64,000 nucleotides of DNA. Origin: Maea johnstoni. Lineage: Eukaryota > Annelida > Polychaeta > Spionida > Magelonidae. The stretch spans positions 33,068,534 to 33,132,533 of the forward strand of contig OZ012699.1 of NCBI GenBank assembly GCA_963942565.1, in the 5' to 3' direction. This document shows, in pieces, positions 60,560-64,000 of this stretch; within the stretch, counting starts at the first letter, position 1; each line of letters starts with the position of its first letter. A program made the position numbers and the translations under genes. Below the pieces are notes generated by a model. The model made no database searches. It saw nothing but the letters and a program-made list of their open reading frames with translations, and was not told the DNA's origin.

Positions 60560-61360
60560 CCTCTAGGGGAGTAATAAAGCAAACTAAAATCAGACGATCC
60601 CTCCCATCCAAAGATGTGCTAGCTGACAGTGCCTGGCCAGGTAAGTCACTAGAGCTTTTTTGGTAATTTCTATTATCGTCACTTTTTCTGCCATATTGCG
60701 GCTAAGTAGTGACTAGCCAGTTGGAAGCGCTGGAGGAAACCACCCCAAGTCACTGACAACTTTCTCACATGCCCCGGCTGGGTATTGGAACCCAGGCAGT
60801 GGTAAGAGGCAAGTAATATTTTTTTATCACTTTGATGTGGCTACAAAATCCCATGAAGCCATCATATCTGGCCTGTGCGTGTGGTCGGAGATATCTATAT
60901 ACGGGAGGAGAATTTGCAACAATATCTGGACGAAATTCGTTGGCCATTATCGATTTAACAATCCCTTTTGAGATACATTACCAAATCTTCCAAATCCACC
61001 AGGAAATGTCGCTCGAATGCTTCTTGCACTGGCCTTACTTGCCCATACTGTAAAATAACTACCTGATTCTCTGGACGGCTTATGGCCAAACATGCATTAA
61101 TCCACGGAGCTATAAATAGACAGCAGCGGCTTTGGGCTAAAATTTTCAAGTTTTACATCTTTTTCAAATTTCTTTGTAAAAAAATGGGGAAATAGGAATG
61201 TTGGTTATATAGTTTAGAAAAGCATAACGCTATCACATTTCCAATGCTGGACTTGGCTGCTGAGATAATCCAAAGATACGAAGGGAATTTGTCCTGGCAA
61301 AAGCATGGCTTTGATGCGTTAGTTAAGGTATACCTACCTGCTCGATGCCATGGTCAAGTT

Positions 61361-61549
61361 ATCGCTTCTCGGCCTTTTGGCTAAGATCAAAGTGTAGTAT
61401 CTGTTCTTATCAGCTTAATATCTGATATGTCCTCCATTGGAGGACCTCGATATTAAACTGATTTTTGGACTTGGGCGAAGTGTCAGGGGCTTGCTCCGCC
61501 TTTGCCACGGGTTGGCCTGGTATTGCAGTACCTCCAGGAACGGCCCACT
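61361..61549 (+). ncRNA. RNU2: U2 snRNA, unit 10
   Basis: Identical gene; the downstream spacer has the linked TTGCGTTTAAG and CAAATCTACC variants of unit 7. Confidence 0.95.
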
Positions 61550-62350
61550 CCTCTAGGGGAGTAATAAAGCAAACTAAAATCAGACGATCCCTCCCATCCA
61601 AAGATGTGCTAGCTGACAGTGCCTGGCCAGGTAAGTCACTAGAGCTTTTTTGGTAATTTCTATTATCGTCACTTTTTCTGCCATATTGCGTTTAAGTAGT
61701 GACTAGCCAGTTGGAAGCGCTGGAGGAAACCACCCCAAGTCACTGACAACTTTCTCACATGCCCCGGCTGGGTATTGGAACCCAGGCAGTGGTAAGAGGC
61801 AAGTAATATTTTTTTATCACTTTGATGTGGCTACAAAATCCCATGAAGCCATCATATCTGGCCTGTGCGTGTGGTCGGAGATATCTATATACGGGAGGAG
61901 AATTTGCAACAATATCTGGACGAAATTCGTTGGCCATTATCGATTTAACAATCCCTTTTGAGATACATTACCAAATCTTCCAAATCTACCAGGAAATGTC
62001 GCTCGAATGCTTCTTGCACTGGCCTTACTTGCCCATACTGTAAAATAACTACCTGATTCTCTGGACGGCTTATGGCCAAACATGCATTAATCCACGGAGC
62101 TATAAATAGACAGCAGCGGCTTTGGGCTAAAATTTTCAAGTTTTACATCTTTTTCAAATTTCTTTGTAAAAAAATGGGGAAATAGGAATGTTGGTTATAT
62201 AGTTTAGAAAAGCATAACGCTATCACATTTCCAATGCTGGACTTGGCTGCTGAGATAATCCAAAGATACGAAGGGAATTTGTCCTGGCAAAAGCATGGCT
62301 TTGATGCGTTAGTTAAGGTATACCTACCTGCTCGATGCTATGGTCAAGTT

Positions 62351-62539
62351 ATCGCTTCTCGGCCTTTTGGCTAAGATCAAAGTGTAGTATCTGTTCTTAT
62401 CAGCTTAATATCTGATATGTCCTCCATTGGAGGACCTCGATATTAAACTGATTTTTGGACTTGGGCGAAGTGTCAGGGGCTTGCTCCGCCTTTGCCACGG
62501 GTTGGCCTGGTATTGCAGTACCTCCAGGAACGGCCCACT
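62351..62539 (+). ncRNA. RNU2: U2 snRNA, unit 11
   Basis: Identical gene; private changes are GATGCTATGG just upstream and GGGAGCAGAA at 62883. Confidence 0.95.
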
Positions 62540-63340
62540 CCTCTAGGGGAGTAATAAAGCAAACTAAAATCAGACGATCCCTCCCATCCAAAGATGTGCT
62601 AGCTGACAGTGCCTGGCCAGGTAAGTCACTAGAGCTTTTTTGGTAATTTCTATTATCGTCACTTTTTCTGCCATATTGCGGCTAAGTAGTGACTAGCCAG
62701 TTGGAAGCGCTGGAGGAAACCACCCCAAGTCACTGACAACTTTCTCACATGCCCCGGCTGGGTATTGGAACCCAGGCAGTGGTAAGAGGCAAGTAATATT
62801 TTTTTATCACTTTGATGTGGCTACAAAATCCCATGAAGCCATCATATCTGGCCTGTGCGTGTGGTCGGAGATATCTATATACGGGAGCAGAATTTGCAAC
62901 AATATCTGGACGAAATTCGTTGGCCATTATCGATTTAACAATCCCTTTTGAGATACATTACCAAATCTTCCAAATCCACCAGGAAATGTCGCTCGAATGC
63001 TTCTTGCACTGGCCTTACTTGCCCATACTGTAAAATAACTACCTGATTCTCTGGACGGCTTATGGCCAAACATGCATTAATCCACGGAGCTATAAATAGA
63101 CAGCAGCGGCTTTGGGCTAAAATTTTCAAGTTTTACATCTTTTTCAAATTTCTTTGTAAAAAAATGGGGAAATAGGAATGTTGGTTATATAGTTTAGAAA
63201 AGCATAACGCTATCACATTTCCAATGCTGGACTTGGCTGCTGAGATAATCCAAAGATACGAAGGGAATTTGTCCTGGCAAAAGCATGGCTTTGATGCGTT
63301 AGTTAAGGTATACCTACCTGCTCGATGCCATGGTCAAGTT

Positions 63341-63529
63341 ATCGCTTCTCGGCCTTTTGGCTAAGATCAAAGTGTAGTATCTGTTCTTATCAGCTTAATA
63401 TCTGATATGTCCTCCATTGGAGGACCTCGATATTAAACTGATTTTTGGACTTGGGCGAAGTGTCAGGGGCTTGCTCCGCCTTTGCCACGGGTTGGCCTGG
63501 TATTGCAGTACCTCCAGGAACGGCCCACT
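63341..63529 (+). ncRNA. RNU2: U2 snRNA, unit 12 (last complete gene)
   Basis: Identical gene; the spacer has the unit 7/10 linked variants. The unit is cut by the window end at 64000. Confidence 0.95.
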
Positions 63530-64000
63530 CCTCTAGGGGAGTAATAAAGCAAACTAAAATCAGACGATCCCTCCCATCCAAAGATGTGCTAGCTGACAGT
63601 GCCTGGCCAGGTAAGTCACTAGAGCTTTTTTGGTAATTTCTATTATCGTCACTTTTTCTGCCATATTGCGTTTAAGTAGTGACTAGCCAGTTGGAAGCGC
63701 TGGAGGAAACCACCCCAAGTCACTGACAACTTTCTCACATGCCCCGGCTGGGTATTGGAACCCAGGCAGTGGTAAGAGGCAAGTAATATTTTTTTATCAC
63801 TTTGATGTGGCTACAAAATCCCATGAAGCCATCATATCTGGCCTGTGCGTGTGGTCGGAGATATCTATATACGGGAGGAGAATTTGCAACAATATCTGGA
63901 CGAAATTCGTTGGCCATTATCGATTTAACAATCCCTTTTGAGATACATTACCAAATCTTCCAAATCTACCAGGAAATGTCGCTCGAATGCTTCTTGCACT

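Larger units (their letters stand above)
52320..64000 (+). repeat. 990-bp tandem array of U2 snRNA units, open at the right edge
   Basis: Twelve U2 genes start exactly 990 bp apart. Units differ from each other at only a handful of positions. Each unit holds a U2 gene, a 3'-box-like element, an inverted truncated SINE (52744-52893 in the first unit) and AT-rich spacer. Tandem U2 arrays are known in sea urchins and in humans. The short frames on both strands across U2 and spacer are not genes. Confidence 0.95.

Overview
The window looks like nuclear DNA of an invertebrate animal. It has long repeat-filled introns with GT-AG boundaries, many microsatellites, many short non-autonomous DNA transposons (MITEs), and a tandem array of U2 snRNA genes whose sequence resembles invertebrate U2. 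A marine invertebrate such as a mollusc, echinoderm or hemichordate is my guess; the sequence does not fix the phylum.

Positions 1-7413 hold no recognised exon. They contain MITEs, a 21-bp minisatellite, short tandem repeats and (AT)n tracts, and are probably an upstream intron. From 7414 to 44337 there is one plus-strand gene with eleven exons. Every splice phase is compatible, and together they give about 1,950 codons whose 5' end lies left of the window. A Ser-rich SDSSGF segment, long disordered acidic regions and a C-terminal coiled coil suggest an ITPRID2/SSFA2 (KRAP)-like IP3-receptor-interacting protein; this assignment is tentative. Introns carry MITEs with TTAA target sites and piggyBac-like CCC...GGG ends, TA-flanked MITEs, tRNA-derived SINE pieces and local tandem duplications. 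Three coding exons (16833, 38649, 44188) are preceded by truncated copies of their own acceptor and 5' end. These behave as decoy or alternative terminal exons.

Positions 44338-52000 are non-coding: a possible polyadenylation signal, a long (AT)n tract, more MITEs, a hAT-like MITE with a clean 8-bp duplication, and a 600-bp fold-back element.

From about 52008 to the end is the left edge of a U2 snRNA tandem array. There are two decayed partial copies, then twelve complete U2 genes spaced exactly 990 bp apart, each unit also carrying a truncated SINE. The array runs off the right edge. Shared single-base variants show that blocks of units were copied together by unequal exchange or gene conversion.
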